Positions 52,924 to 64,000 of a stretch of 64,000 bases of DNA are shown piece after piece. This DNA is from Bugula neritina (taxonomy: Eukaryota; Bryozoa; Gymnolaemata; Cheilostomatida; Bugulidae). Position 1 is the stretch's first letter. Each line of letters starts with the position of its first letter. The notes under the pieces are model-generated. The model searched no databases and was not told where the DNA came from. It saw only the letters and a list, made by a program, of their open reading frames with translations. The DNA is taken from contig OZ037773.1 in assembly GCA_964035545.1 (NCBI GenBank), positions 7,900,751 to 7,964,750 of the forward strand, given 5' to 3'. The translations under genes and the position numbers were made by a program.

Positions 52924-55743
52924 TTACAATTCGGTTTTCTCTTTTTCAGCCTTGGCTTTCTTTTTTGCCTCTTTAGCTGCTTTAGCCTCTGCCTCTTGTT
53001 TTTTCTTCTCTTTCGCCTCCTCTTTAGTCAAGGGCTTGTTCTTATCAAGCAGCTACAAAATGAAAGAAGCAGAACAATGAGAATGCAAAATATTAGCTCA
53101 CAAATTACTGACCGATAAAGTCTCCACATCTCAACTGTGACACACAGAACCCACCTTCTTTCCCTTGCCATCATAGGTTTTACTGTCGACTGTCACATCC
53201 AGGCAATTCTCCTGCTCCAGTAGGAAATCTCGGATTTGTATTGAATCAGAGCCGTCGTCAATCTGTATAAGGATTCTATCATCCTCAATGACATACCTAC
53301 AAACATGAACAAGGGCTATAAAATTTGGAATATTTGAAACCGAATAATACCATTCCCACACACCAGTGCAGCTTGAAGCAGTAGTCTTTTGCACACACCC
53401 GCATTCCTTTAGTAAAACTTAATAAAAGGTTAAACCCAATTCAATATTTCTGCACCCCTTTCATCAGGAGTTGTGCTACATGCCCATTTTGTCAGCAAAC
53501 AAAGGTATTCTCTGTGGCAAGTATTAATTCCTTTGCAATAGAATCATTTTCGAAAACAAATTATCAGTCACTTTTGTAAAATTGATTCACAAAGCAGTTA
53601 CAATTGTTAATTTAATCTATCAGATACAGTCATCAACTAGTGCTACAGCTAGTAAAGGTAAAGAGAAGCACCTCTTGAGCTGGATGTTGGCGTTGAACAG
53701 ACTGGACTCCCAGAGAGCTGAGATCTTCTCTGTCTCTGCTCTGGTAGGGTTACCGGCCACCGTGGCAAACATCATCAGAGTTCGCTCTGTATAAACACAC
53801 AGTCAGCCAATAATTATGATAAATATTCATAGCATGCTAGAAATGGCTCAGTCTATGTGAGCTGATCCTCATCACTAGATGATTTGAGTGAATGGATGGT
53901 AAAGCCATTATAAAACTAGTATCACATTTAAACTAACTTTTATTAGCCTATTTCACACAACAACATACTAGATGAGTTAAAGTTATTGCTAGCTGTATAT
54001 ATAATTATAGATTTTTTTTAATCAATTAACATTATAACAAACATATGACCACAGAGAGCCCATAATACCACACCACTTACGTCTTTTGCCTTCCCGGAGT
54101 ATGGAATCTTTATCTTGGATGTTGACCTTGCTGATGTCAATCGGAGGCGGTTCCTTTTCCCATGGCGGCAGTTCATCTACAGGAAGTTCCTCTTCATCTT
54201 CCTACATCACAGGTCATAGTAGTTCAAGTTGTTATATTATAAACATGTGTGTCATTGGCTGAAACTGTCTACAAATTCCATCACTGCACAGAAACTGATA
54301 ATAGCTTATCTAGATCAAAAAGCATTAAAAAATTACATAATATTCGAAATCTAGAACACTTAAATTTTACACTTTAGACATACTGACGAAGATATCCGAC
54401 TATGTAGATAGTGAGTTAAAATTATGCCTGCAGGATGAAGAGTTATCTATAGTTCAAGTGAAGTATTTGAATAGTTGGGTAGGACAACTTCAAATTGTTG
54501 CTTCTTTCATTAAATTGTTTCACATAATTTAAAGTATTTAAAAGCCTAAACTATTCAGGTCCACAATTATATATTTTATTAGAACTATTTTAGAATGAAA
54601 TATTTCGATCTTAGAGGTTTCGCTAAACTAAATGGCTGGTGTGAGACCCTGTGTAACACAAACCTGCACAACTACTGAGACTTTAACCCTTAAGCTTCAG
54701 CATAAATAGATATCTTATTCAAAGTGTAGAAAATGCATCCAGTCAAACACACAGAAAGAATACTAACTACTACAAATTATACAGCTTTATTTATAATTAT
54801 GAGGTTTTTTTGTTTGTAGGGAGCAATTTACTCAAGTCATTATTATTGGCTAAAGTAACTGTATTTTACTGCATGCACCGACTAACAACTATATAATAAT
54901 TGTAGGGTACAGTTAATAAACTGTTACATAATAATGAAGATAATTATAAACATTACCACAATTTCAAGAGCTTACAGCTAAAATTACACAGGAAACTTAA
55001 CACTGTCTGTCCTTTGAGGTTGTGCACAGTGCTGCCCATTACGGTATTAATATATGATTATAATATAGTGGAAAATCACAATAGAGCTAATACGTAATAG
55101 TAATATCCAGATCTAATGATTTCTGATCAATTTGTGGGCAAAACAAACTTGTACACCATCACAGTATCACTTGAAGTATGTATATTTAATACTATAACAT
55201 TAGTACTAATGTTGTCTGTTAGACTTGGTGTTATCACTACTGGTACTAATAGTGCTACTATAACTCAGCAATAGTATTACTATTAGTATTAGTACTAATA
55301 CTAATAGTAATAGTAATACTACCATAAAGTAAAAGTTAAAGTGATAACCAAGTCTAGTGCTCCTAAAACTAAGTCTAATAAAAGTTAGGACTACGAATAG
55401 GTGCTCTGAAAATTACGTGAAAAATAGTTGATTTCTTCAAATTTACCTACGTCTACTAGTACTAGTACTACTAAAGTAAAAGTAGAAGTAGATTTAATGA
55501 GACTCATTCAATGAGCCATTCTTATTCTGATAGTGATTCAATTTCAACAGATCAACTTACTTCCCACTGGTCATAAAGTTTATCTAAGTCAGATTCCGTA
55601 TAATCTAGAACACTTTTAGACTTCCATTTACCGTCATCTTTTGGTTTTTCCATTCGCTTTGCCTGGAACCTGTCATCTTTTGCAGCAAATGCAATTGAAA
55701 CAAGTAATAACGAAAACGTAATAAAAACCAACCCGGTCCTCAT
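52924..55743 (-). CDS. MESD: MESD, ER chaperone for LRP receptors
   Basis: Five exons on the minus strand: 55561-55743, 54081-54201, 53672-53786, 53155-53296 and 52924-53052, in phase, 229 residues (human 234). The start MRTGLVFITFSLLLVSIAFA is a signal peptide. The folded domain carries DYTESDLDKLYDQWE, PPWEKEPPPIDISKV, the conserved RTLMMFATVAGNPTRAETE, LWESSLFNANIQLKR and IRDFLLEQENCLDVTVD segments. The tail is Lys/Ala/Glu-rich and ends KTEL, an ER-retrieval signal where vertebrate MESD has REDL. MESD helps fold the beta-propeller/EGF modules of LRP5/6-type receptors and so supports Wnt signalling. The start was set at the ATG before the signal peptide; codons upstream lack an ATG. It is head-to-head with NAXE, 916 bp apart. 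Confidence 0.95.
55219..55357. repeat. Nested inverted repeat with TAG/TAC-rich core, in MESD intron 1
   Basis: Outer arms TTAGACTTGGTGTTATCACT (55219-55238) and AGTGATAACCAAGTCTAG (55340-55357) are inverted copies. The inner block 55274-55319 (TATTACTATTAGTATTAGTA then its mirror) is nearly palindromic. No coding capacity. It looks like a small foldback element built from the dispersed simple-repeat family. Confidence 0.75.
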
Positions 55744-56659
55744 GATGTATTTCTGCAACAATAATAAAAAGGGAACACGAGACGCTAAGTTGAATCACTA
55801 CAACTATGCTGTTTTGTCGCTTTACTATTGGTTAGTTTTACACCGATACCTTTGAACTTCTTCAAACTCTCAAGCCGTTAAAACATAAAACAATCCTCAA
55901 AAACATGTCGAAACCTTTTAGGACTGTAATTGTTGTTTGTAACCAACCCCACGTATTTCAAGCAGTATTTTTCAAACTCGAACTGACACATTATTTATGA
56001 GTACCAAAACCATATATTATTATGTTATTTTAAACATTATATAGTATTATATAATACTAATACTAATAGTCATGATGATAATTATCAACAAATAAATATA
56101 TTGATTGGTATTTAGTATTATAATAATTGTGTTAATTTTTTTATTAATAAATTTATAATCATTCACAATGACAATGAGTATCAGCACAGTGGACCACTGT
56201 GCTGATACTCATTGTGAATGAACTTGCTAAAACATATCTTTTATATTAAAATTATAAATATAAGTACACGAACAAAAGTAAATGAATATGATCATGATGA
56301 TTATGGTATGGATTATTCATTTATTGTCATACTGATACTGATAGTGATACTCACTGACCACTCATGTTTTAGCAAGTTTTTACCACTAAAAGTAAAAGTA
56401 AAAGGTTTTGATAACTGAGATTTTCAAAATTGAAATCTGTTGTGGAAAATCTGCTTGGTATGGTTTGGCCAACCAAAAATATTGAGCCCCATATAATTAG
56501 CTTTTTTACTTGTAGAAAAAAATGACTTGGTAAGCAAATGGAATGAAGCTCAGCCAACTTACCCTTTACTCTGGCCGATTACTCTTTTCTTCACTGCATA
56601 CAGGTGGTAGACGCTGCGTAGCTAACGTGAGGAGTCAAAGTAGATTTGCTAATGATAAA
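55744..56659. promoter_or_regulatory. Divergent MESD/NAXE promoter interval
   Basis: 916 bp separates the two start codons. It holds no exon, but it carries the palindrome cluster at 56160-56377 and AAAGTAAAAGTAAAAG near 56387-56402. A shared or bidirectional promoter is inferred from the head-to-head layout; no TATA box is assigned. Confidence 0.5.
56160..56377. repeat. Palindrome cluster (perfect hairpin plus outer inverted repeat)
   Basis: CATTCACAATG, a 6-bp extra ACAATG, then AGTATCAGCACAGTGG face CCACTGTGCTGATACT then CATTGTGAATG around a single A at 56193. Immediately after, ACTTGCTAAAACAT at 56222-56235 is mirrored by ATGTTTTAGCAAGT at 56364-56377. The two hairpins lie side by side. 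Confidence 0.92.
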
Positions 56660-59600
56660 ATGGCATCTGCTAAATCTTCCATCTTACCTATTAGTTACTT
56701 GAGGTATTTCATTTTTGTATAGCATTTTAGTCAACGCTCTTCTTGTTTTAAAAGAGTTTAAAATGTCATCATTGTGAAAAATTGGTCCAGCATACCTGTT
56801 TTTGAGACTTGATTATTTACTGATCTAATATATTGTTAACTTGGTGTGGTATTGTGGTTTTAGCCAGGTTGAAGCACAGAATGTTGACATAGATTTGATG
56901 AATGAGTTTGGATATGAAATGTCTCAGCTGATGGAATTGGCTGGGTTGAGCTGTGCTGTAGCTGTTACACAGGTGTGTGGTGGTCACTCTGCTCTATACT
57001 GATAGTACATATTATTCTATACTGATAGTACATAGGCCTACTACTCTCTACTGATAGTATATACTTCTCTACTCTCTACTGATACTACATATAACTCTCT
57101 ACTGATAGTACATACTACTCTCTACTGATAGTACATACTACTCTCTACTGATAGTATATACTACTCTTTACTGATAGTACATACTACTCTCTACTGATAG
57201 TACATACTACTCTTTACTGATAGTACATACTACTCTACTCTATGACAACTATATATGTATGTCACATTATATTCGTACACACCTGCCTATGTCTGTATTG
57301 CAGCAATACCCCAGGGATAATCTAACCAATAAGGGCAAGGTGCTGGTGTGCTGCGGTCCAGGGAACAATGGCGGAGACGGTTTGGTGTGTGCACGACATC
57401 TAAAACTCTTTGTGAGTCTCTGTTACCATCACTGTTTGTATTTTTATCTGTCATTTCCTGCTTCCCGTTTGTCAAAATCAATTTAAAAGAATATTTACAG
57501 TTTTTTTCGAACATGACGAACTATTGTCACTGATCCTCCATTTGCCTTCTCTGTTGAGATTGAATATATAATGAATAGATGCCAATAGTTTAATTTAAAT
57601 GCAGGCAGTTGATGTTAGAACAGCATCTTGTAGTTCATACTGAAATCAGTGCAGTTGTTCAATTTTATAATTTTCATTTTACTGAATTTTAATTTTAGGA
57701 ACTAGGGTCAAACACAACAGAATAAGATTATAAAGTTTGTTTAGCACATTTTTTGAGTTCTGATTACATAATACTCCACAGGGTTACTCACCATGCATAT
57801 ACTATCCCAAGAGAACTGACAAGCCCCTGTACAATGGTCTGGTTAAACAATGCACATCATTTGGAGTTTTCTTTACAACCGACTTAACACAGTACTCTGG
57901 TATGTCTGTGTTTTAAGAGAAACCTACTGCCTGAATACCTTTATAGTATCTGTATTGCCTTACTAACTATTGAATATACTTCTCAGAATTAGTGTACGGC
58001 AAAAGTATACCATGTACAGTATATAATAGTGTACAGCAAATAGTATATTGTTGTGGAGGTAACATTCTGAGTTTCTTCCCAGATTTTAAATTGATCTTAG
58101 TTAAAATTTTGAGTTAGTTCACACATAATGATTACTAGCTGTATTTTGTGTTAATTTTCATAAAATTAAATCTTCAAGTTTACTTTTTTACCTGTGAAGG
58201 AAAGAGAAATAAAACTATCATCTTAACCGAATCTCAACTACTATATAACAATTCTTCTTCGACAGCTATATTTCAACATGCTATACTTCAGCTACATTTC
58301 AACTACCCTCAATGAGTTTTTTTTCCGAAGTTTGTATTCAAGGTGATAAGGGCTGTACTCTGTAAGAGTGATGATAATTAGAGTAGAGTAATTGAGTGTG
58401 GTGACATTACCTGCTGTGATGTTACATGTAGTGACATTACCTGCTGTGATGTTACAGATTATGATCTGATAATTGATGCCGTCTTTGGATTCAGCTTCAA
58501 ACCTCCCACCAGGGAGCTATTCATTCCAGTAATGAACATGCTGAGAGAGACCAAAGTGCCTGTCATATCTATTGATGTTCCATCAGGTAGGCTATTTCTA
58601 TGTAATACTAGCTTTGGTATTGTCTTGCCACATCATATAATTATACCTTCTCTTTAGTCTTTTCAATTCTCTTTAACAAGCAATGCAGGCTGAGCTTGCA
58701 TATTTGATATAGTATAGTAATATTTTCTTATGCTGAGAAATGACTTCTATGCATCCAGCATTTAGGTGTTACCAAGTATGATGAATCACTTATAGTGTTT
58801 ACTAAGCAATTTTGTTTTTCTCAAGAATATGAAACTGCTGGTATGTCGTTGTTAATTCAACTGGTATGAGCCCTGCCCAACATGAAACCCTTCTGGAACA
58901 TTCTAACTTTTAAATCCTATAAGAATATAAAATAATTGCACAGCTTATGCTTTGTATATAATACATTTATTTCAAATTCAAACAGCTAATTCTAGCAAAA
59001 CTTCTGCTCTGCTATTTTTGAAGTGCCAGTCAACCGTTGAGTCAGATATGTTTTAAAGGCTAATCTCAAACCGAATTTTCTACTGGCTATTTTTGTTCCA
59101 CCTCTACTATTATTTGATTTTTTCCATCATGTATTAAGCGTCTTGTCTGAATATTTAGACTATTTGTACTTAGTACCTTGACCTGTTCACTCGTGACTAG
59201 AACTACTTGCTATGCATTGAAAGAATTCTTTGCGTTTCATACTCATTAGGAGTGAGTTAGAATACACTCTTTGAATTTTATTTGTAGTTTTTAGTTTAAG
59301 GATGGTAGCTTCAAATTCTGCCTTTTTTGTAAAACATCACATTACTTTCTTCAGTGCTCTCTTTGTATAATGTGATCAATAAGAATGAGGGATAGTGCAG
59401 CCAATCAGATTTGGGCTGAGATTATTTAAATTACAGACCTATAGCTTGCTATAAACTACCAGCATATCTTCTGGTTAATTGTACCTAGTCCATATTCTAC
59501 AGGAGTGGATGTAGATAATGGAGATGCCGAGGGGTTACAACCAGACATGCTGATTTCGCTAACAGCTCCTAAATTCTGCTCGAAGTTGCTGACTAAGACC

Positions 59601-59714
59601 CACCACTATCTTGGCGGCAGATTCCTTCCCCAACCCTTGATAGACAAGTATAAGTTAACTCTACCAGAATACCCTGGTACATCACTCTGTGTGAAGTTAT
59701 CTTCTTCTGAATAA
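56660..59714 (+). CDS. NAXE: NAD(P)H-hydrate epimerase (NAXE / AIBP)
   Basis: Six exons: 56660-56703, 56864-56972, 57304-57411, 57782-57899, 58458-58586 and 59503-59714, in phase, 239 residues. The enzyme converts the R form of damaged NAD(P)HX to the S form, which the partner dehydratase then repairs. Conserved segments are [27 protein letters not shown], the nucleotide-loop [20 protein letters not shown] (residues 67-86), [50 protein letters not shown] and [10 protein letters not shown]. The length fits the catalytic domain. No mitochondrial presequence is encoded by the chosen ATG, so this would be a cytosolic form unless a 5' exon is missed. An AATAAA at 59710-59715 overlaps the stop codon; another is at 60168-60173. 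Confidence 0.96.
56993..57245 (+). repeat. 24-bp minisatellite in NAXE intron 2
   Basis: About ten copies of CTCTCTACTGATAGTACATA followed by CTA, starting about 20 bp after the exon 2 donor and filling most of the intron. Confidence 0.95.
58401..58457 (+). repeat. 30-bp tandem duplication that includes the NAXE intron 4 acceptor
   Basis: Copy one (58401-58430) and copy two (58431-58457) both read GTGACATTACCTGCTGTGAT then GTTACA. Copy one continues TGTA, copy two ends with G to give the acceptor GTTACAG of exon 5. Confidence 0.92.
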
Positions 59715-61985
59715 ACATTATAAATAACTGCACCAACTTGTAAAGTTATCCTCTCATGGATAAATTTCGAAGATTATCAAATTATCAGGTATACTGACTA
59801 AAACAATATTCTCCATCAACTAAGAAATGGGAGATTCTGAGTGGTTTGCACTAACTTGCTCACTAGTGATATTTATTTTAATAACAAATGTAATGAAGGG
59901 GGGAGGGAGGGGTAGCTTTTTGAGAAGCTCATTTCACTTCACTCAATTGCTGCTGTAATTTCCTACATACATACTCTGACACCAATACTCTGTCAACTTA
60001 TTGACCTGTGGTGGTTTTACGCACTGAAACACAAGAGGGGGATAGGAATTGAAATATTTTTTATTATTTATACGGTCTCGGAATTTCTATTGATGCTTCA
60101 TGATTCTATGCTACAGATTATCAGTTTTGTGTGCTCTATCACCTATTAGGGGCATAAATTTGTATTGAATAAACATGCTAGTACTACACGCTGTGTTTTT
60201 ACTTAGTAACAATGTTAGAGTTGTCTACCCAATATATTGCTTCACACTGCTGCTGTTATTGTGCAACTTTCCATAATAATTTTAGCAGTTTGAGTTTTAG
60301 TTGATTAAATATTGGCACTAGTTTTTATTGCTAATCATTCTTTAGACTTTTTAGCATGTGATTGCTGAATTATTTGTCAAAAACCTGCCCTTAAAAACCG
60401 ATTTTGTGGCCTCAGAGTTTAGCAACCTTAAGGAAAGGAGAGGGGTCTCTTGACCCACCCTTAACACTGACACTCTGTTCTACAGAAATCTTGTTATTTG
60501 TCTGTGTAAAGCTAATACTTATTGAGATTCTTTTCTACACTTACATGTTGCAGCTCGTAAATTAAATGAGAACTAAATCAAACGAAGTTGTGTTCTCACA
60601 ATAGTTTCAAACCAAACTCACTAAAAACTATTAAAGAACTTGAGCTATTAAAATTTCTCCATTACTTTGTTATTTGCCAGAGCTCACATACACAGCCAGG
60701 TCACATGTTGTAGTGCCGTTTTTTTATTCTGATGACAGCATCGGTTTTGCTCCTCAAAGCTACTACATTTCATGAATTGATGAGATGAAAATGGTAGTAA
60801 ATTACTGCCAACAATATTATTTTTTGTGAGACATTTTCAGTCCACCTCAAACTTGACGATTGTTAAAATTTTTATGAATAACAGTGGCTTATCTACTTAT
60901 TAGCATGTAAATCTTCGTCTTGCGTAAGTGTTGCATAATGTAGATTGTGCAGCGAGTGTTACTGTACTGTTACATGGCTACTGTTATAAGTTATATGTAA
61001 TCAGTTGTGTAACTTATTCTCACAAACCTGAAGGTTACTATCTCATTTCTCAATCAGCAGCATTATGTCTGATATTCATCTTCATGACATAACCTAGCAA
61101 CGGCATCCACCAGTCTTCAGCTAGATCTACTATTGCAGTTGTTATCTGTGCATAAGGCAGGATGTGACATCACATACTCTGTAGCCAGGTTGAAGCAGGT
61201 GACTGCAAGGTGCTTGTTCCAGTAGCAGTGTGTATATTACAGTTGCTCACAACTGTCTATATCGTCTATCCTATATGGTAAAGTCTATCTTGCATTGCAT
61301 TCAGGTATATTGTATTATACTCAAATACAGTTCGTTGCACCAGTTTGATATTGGGGCATCATTGTAATGTAGTCTAGAGATCTTCACTAATCCATTCTGT
61401 GTCATCACTAAGCATAGCTTATAGTAAATCTCTCTACTTACCTGTAAGTCTAATTGTTATTTGTAATATACTGTCAACTTATTGTTAGGCTGAGGGATGT
61501 TTACTTACAGCTTTAAGGGACGGGGCACCAGTATGAGTTGTTTGTTGTGTTAGCAGGACATTCTGGTGTTAACAAGTGGCTGATATTTAGTCATCAGTTA
61601 ACTGGGGAAGATATTCAGGGCTTTTTTTTAAAAATCTTTGAGCAAATGAAGGATGTAGATAACGCAATAAACTTTATTAGCCCGAGCTCTTTAACACTAA
61701 CATGTTTCACTCTGTTGGTGTCTTAGGCTATGTTTTAAGGAAGTAGGTGTGCAGTAATTGAGAAGTTTAGAAAGAATTGTGTTCTAAATAAAAAATATTC
61801 CCATAGGAGTTATGTTTTCATGATATTTTCAAATATACCCCAAAGCAAAATTCGTAAAGCTGATTAGAAGAATTTAGGCTCTTGAAATCTTTTTTGTAAC
61901 TGCATCTAAATGCTTTTAAATTGAAATTATTATGTAGACATTTTTGAGCAAAAACTACCTCAGTGTAATGTTTCAAGTTAAATTG
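59715..61985. other. Intergenic DNA downstream of NAXE
   Basis: Contains the NAXE 3' UTR (AATAAA at 60168-60173) and otherwise no supported exon. The short plus-strand frame at 61538-61726 has no splice or domain support. Confidence 0.5.
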
Positions 61986-62040
61986 ATGAGTTACTCTGCA
62001 AATACTCATATCTAATGCTCTACCAACTAGCTAACTAACC
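61986..62040 (-). repeat. tRNA-derived SINE A-box fragment
   Basis: On the minus strand, TTAGCTAGTTGGTAGAGCAT fits a tRNA-like A box. No B box or cloverleaf closes, so it is a SINE remnant rather than a tRNA gene. It lies about 90 bp upstream of the coiled-coil gene's start codon. Confidence 0.45.
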
Positions 62041-62131
62041 AACTATTATTTTACATGTGTTTTGGAGTTGTTTTCCATATAAAGCATATTATTCTGTATA
62101 TTCTCGAACTTTCATTACAAAAGGTACGACC

Positions 62132-63612
62132 ATGTTGAAATGGGCATCTAGCGGAAGCACATTTGACAGTGCAGACAGCACCTCTAAAGAGACTGAACTT
62201 AGAAAGTCTTCCGTCAGCAATGTTGATATTTCTAGTTCTGGTGGCATTTGTCAGCTTTCCCAGGTGAGCTTGAGCTTGACTCTTTAACTGACTACTAGAG
62301 TGACTGACTCTACTAGAGTGACTCATTCACTCTATACCAGACTAACTGACTCTACCATGTTTAATCACTTCTTCGTATCATCATAGTAACTTCTACTGGC
62401 TAGCATACTACGAACCCAAAACATTTTATTAGTTCGTTGCTCTACTCTAATTATCTTTTTTCAAAACCATGTGTTTTTACAAACTCGTATGCTGTTTATA
62501 GGAATATGAAAATTACCACAAGCAACTGTTATCTGATTTGGATCAGCTAACTAATCAGGTTTCTGTCCAATCAGATGTCAGCACGCAATCCACCCTGATG
62601 ACTCAGAAAGACAGCTGTATGACTCATAACTTAGAGACACAAAGGCCGGACCACCCAAAGCTTTCTATGATCAACGAGATGAACTGTCAGCTCAGCATTG
62701 CTCAACAAACTGTCAGCCAATTAGCGGAGAGTGAATATCCAATAGTATCATCTGTTTCACAAGAATTGTCTGCTTTACGCTGTATAGACAACTCCAAATC
62801 TAATGGAAGTATCACTAACACTAGTAATATCAACAGGAATGAGAGTGTTATCATAATTGATGATGATGTCACCAACAGTTGGGCTGTCCCTGAAGCTCCT
62901 CTCAACTCCAGTATTGGTGCTTCCGCCACCAGGAAAGACGATGACAGATCCGATGACCCTGTGTCTACTCCGGCAGCAAATACGAAGATGGATGATGTCA
63001 CTAATGTTATAAACATCCTCAGCTCATTGAGGGTTTGTAAATATGATGCCTGATTTCCCAGCTAAAAGTTATTTTCGTAAATAACTTGGATTTACTTTTG
63101 CAGTAACTGATAAATTAAGAAAAAATTGTGTTGTAAAAGATACATGTAGCAAAAGAAGTTATATTTTTGAGAGACTTTCAACCTGCGCCCCAAACCAGAA
63201 TTTGTAGAAAAGTAAAGAATTTTTGCTATCAAGGTTTCTCCAGCTGCAGTTAATTGTAACTTTTAATAAACAGGAGTTGATTCCCTTTTCAGAATACATT
63301 GTCCATGCATATAAAAGATAGGAATAATGTTTTTAAATCTTTTACTGCAGCTTTATTTATTTTAAAAAAAGACAACTTTCACTAATCTCTGTAAAATAGT
63401 ATTTTTGCAGAAGTTGTTAAAATCTCACAATGGCTGTCTCTACAATTATGTATAGCCTCAACAATATAATGGCTTCAGAAAATGTTGTGTTTATCTTCCA
63501 GACTCAATTTGACAAGCTGAAGGAGGAGCTCGAGACGTCTGCAAAGTCCCAGCAGAGACTTGTGGAGAAAATAGACTGTCTGAAGTCAGAGAAAATGTCT
63601 CTATTGAATTCG
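62132..63612 (+). CDS. 5' part of a coiled-coil protein gene, family not recognised
   Basis: Three exons, all phase 0: 62132-62263, 62502-63032 and 63502-63612, giving the first 258 residues; the gene runs past the window end with donor GTTAGT. Residues 1-44 (MLKWASSGSTFDSADSTSKE) are Ser/Thr-rich. Exon 2 is polar, with short helical pieces, an acidic patch (VIIIDDDVTNSWAVPEAPLN) and many Ser/Thr/Asp. Exon 3 is a clear heptad coiled coil (FDKLKEELETSAKSQQRLVE). There is no signal peptide or TM helix. The build, a disordered N terminus before a coiled coil, is common in golgins, centrosomal and cilia proteins, but I see no diagnostic motif. The acceptors GTTTATAG and TATCTTCCAG are good. The start ATG is the first in an exon preceded by an in-frame-poor region. 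Confidence 0.7.
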
Positions 63613-64000
63613 GTTAGTAGTAGTCATCTCTTGACAATCAACTGATAATAGTGGCACAGATTAATATCTAATATGTGTTACTTTAACAAAAAGCAACACT
63701 AATCTTTATTTATAGTAGTTATCATCACTTGACAATCAAGTAATGATCTAATAGCTAAGATTAATATATAATATATCTCACTTTAAAAGAAAGCAACACT
63801 AAATTATAGAAAAATTCAGTATTTCAATTTGAAATTGCTCGACTTTTTTCAATTGAATAGAATTATTTTGAGAGCAACACAATTTGAAAGTTGTATAATT
63901 ATGAATTGAAAAGCTAAAAATGCTAAAGTTTAAGTATCATTGGCTATGCCGTATACACCGCGACACATACACATGGACTAATGTACAGGCCGTTGTAATG
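63613..64000 (+). other. Intron of the coiled-coil gene
   Basis: AT-rich, no exon seen to the window end. Contains a short duplicated block: ACTTTAACAAAAAGCAACAC near 63681 and a similar ACTTTAAAAGAAAGCAACAC near 63780. Confidence 0.6.

Noticed and set aside
62702-63016. 104-residue hydrophobic minus-strand frame
   Set aside because: Antisense shadow of exon 2 of the coiled-coil gene, which has phase-0 splice sites on both sides.

Overview
The window is nuclear DNA from an invertebrate animal: AT-rich, with short coding exons, GT-AG introns of about 100 bp to 2 kb, a 5'-truncated non-LTR retrotransposon, hAT-like and foldback elements, tRNA-like SINE fragments and many minisatellites. Protein content (VFL3/CCDC61, SKI8/WDR61, ketohexokinase, Tctex-type dynein light chain, MESD, NAXE) is animal. 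A lophotrochozoan is plausible from the lectin and sushi/NHL membrane proteins, but the species cannot be fixed from sequence alone.

Layout. 0.6-1.4 kb: two internal exons of a minus-strand single-pass membrane protein that runs past the window edge. 1.4-7.8 kb: gene-poor, with SINE and hAT remnants. 7.8-10.8 kb (+): secreted PAN/apple plus C-type lectin protein. 12.7-15.5 kb (-): CR1/jockey-type retrotransposon. 16.4-22.6 kb (+): CCDC61, 14 coding exons. 23.9-27.9 kb (-): WDR61/SKI8, 9 coding exons, convergent with CCDC61. 29.6-32.8 kb (+): membrane protein with an NHL propeller, a sushi domain, a transmembrane helix and a basic tail. 33.5-36.8 kb (-): unrecognised multi-exon gene. 37.9-42.0 kb (+): ketohexokinase, 7 exons, convergent with 42.7-44.3 kb (-) Tctex-type dynein light chain. 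46.6-51.7 kb (-): MFS/monocarboxylate-transporter-like protein, 6 exons. 52.9-55.7 kb (-): MESD chaperone, head-to-head with 56.7-59.7 kb (+) NAXE. 62.1-64 kb (+): 5' part of a coiled-coil protein gene leaving the window.

Gene models were built by hand, translating exons across GT-AG junctions. For eight genes (lectin, CCDC61, WDR61, NHL/sushi, KHK, Tctex, MFS, MESD, NAXE among them) the exon lengths sum to an exact multiple of three and the reading phase is kept at each junction. Where I know the human orthologue, lengths are close: WDR61 302 aa against 305, MESD 229 against 234, KHK 316 against 298.

The genes do not form one pathway. They cover cilium/basal body biology (CCDC61, Tctex light chain), RNA surveillance and Paf1 complex (WDR61), fructose metabolism (KHK), NAD(P)H repair (NAXE), LRP folding in the ER (MESD), transport, and cell-surface recognition (lectin, NHL/sushi protein).

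The most striking pattern is that tandem arrays sit at intron edges, and in several cases the repeat unit contains the working splice site, so an intron carries a row of near-identical extra 5' or 3' splice-site copies. Clear cases are CCDC61 introns 3 and 7, two WDR61 introns, KHK intron 4 and NAXE intron 4. The KHK stop codon is also tandemly repeated.
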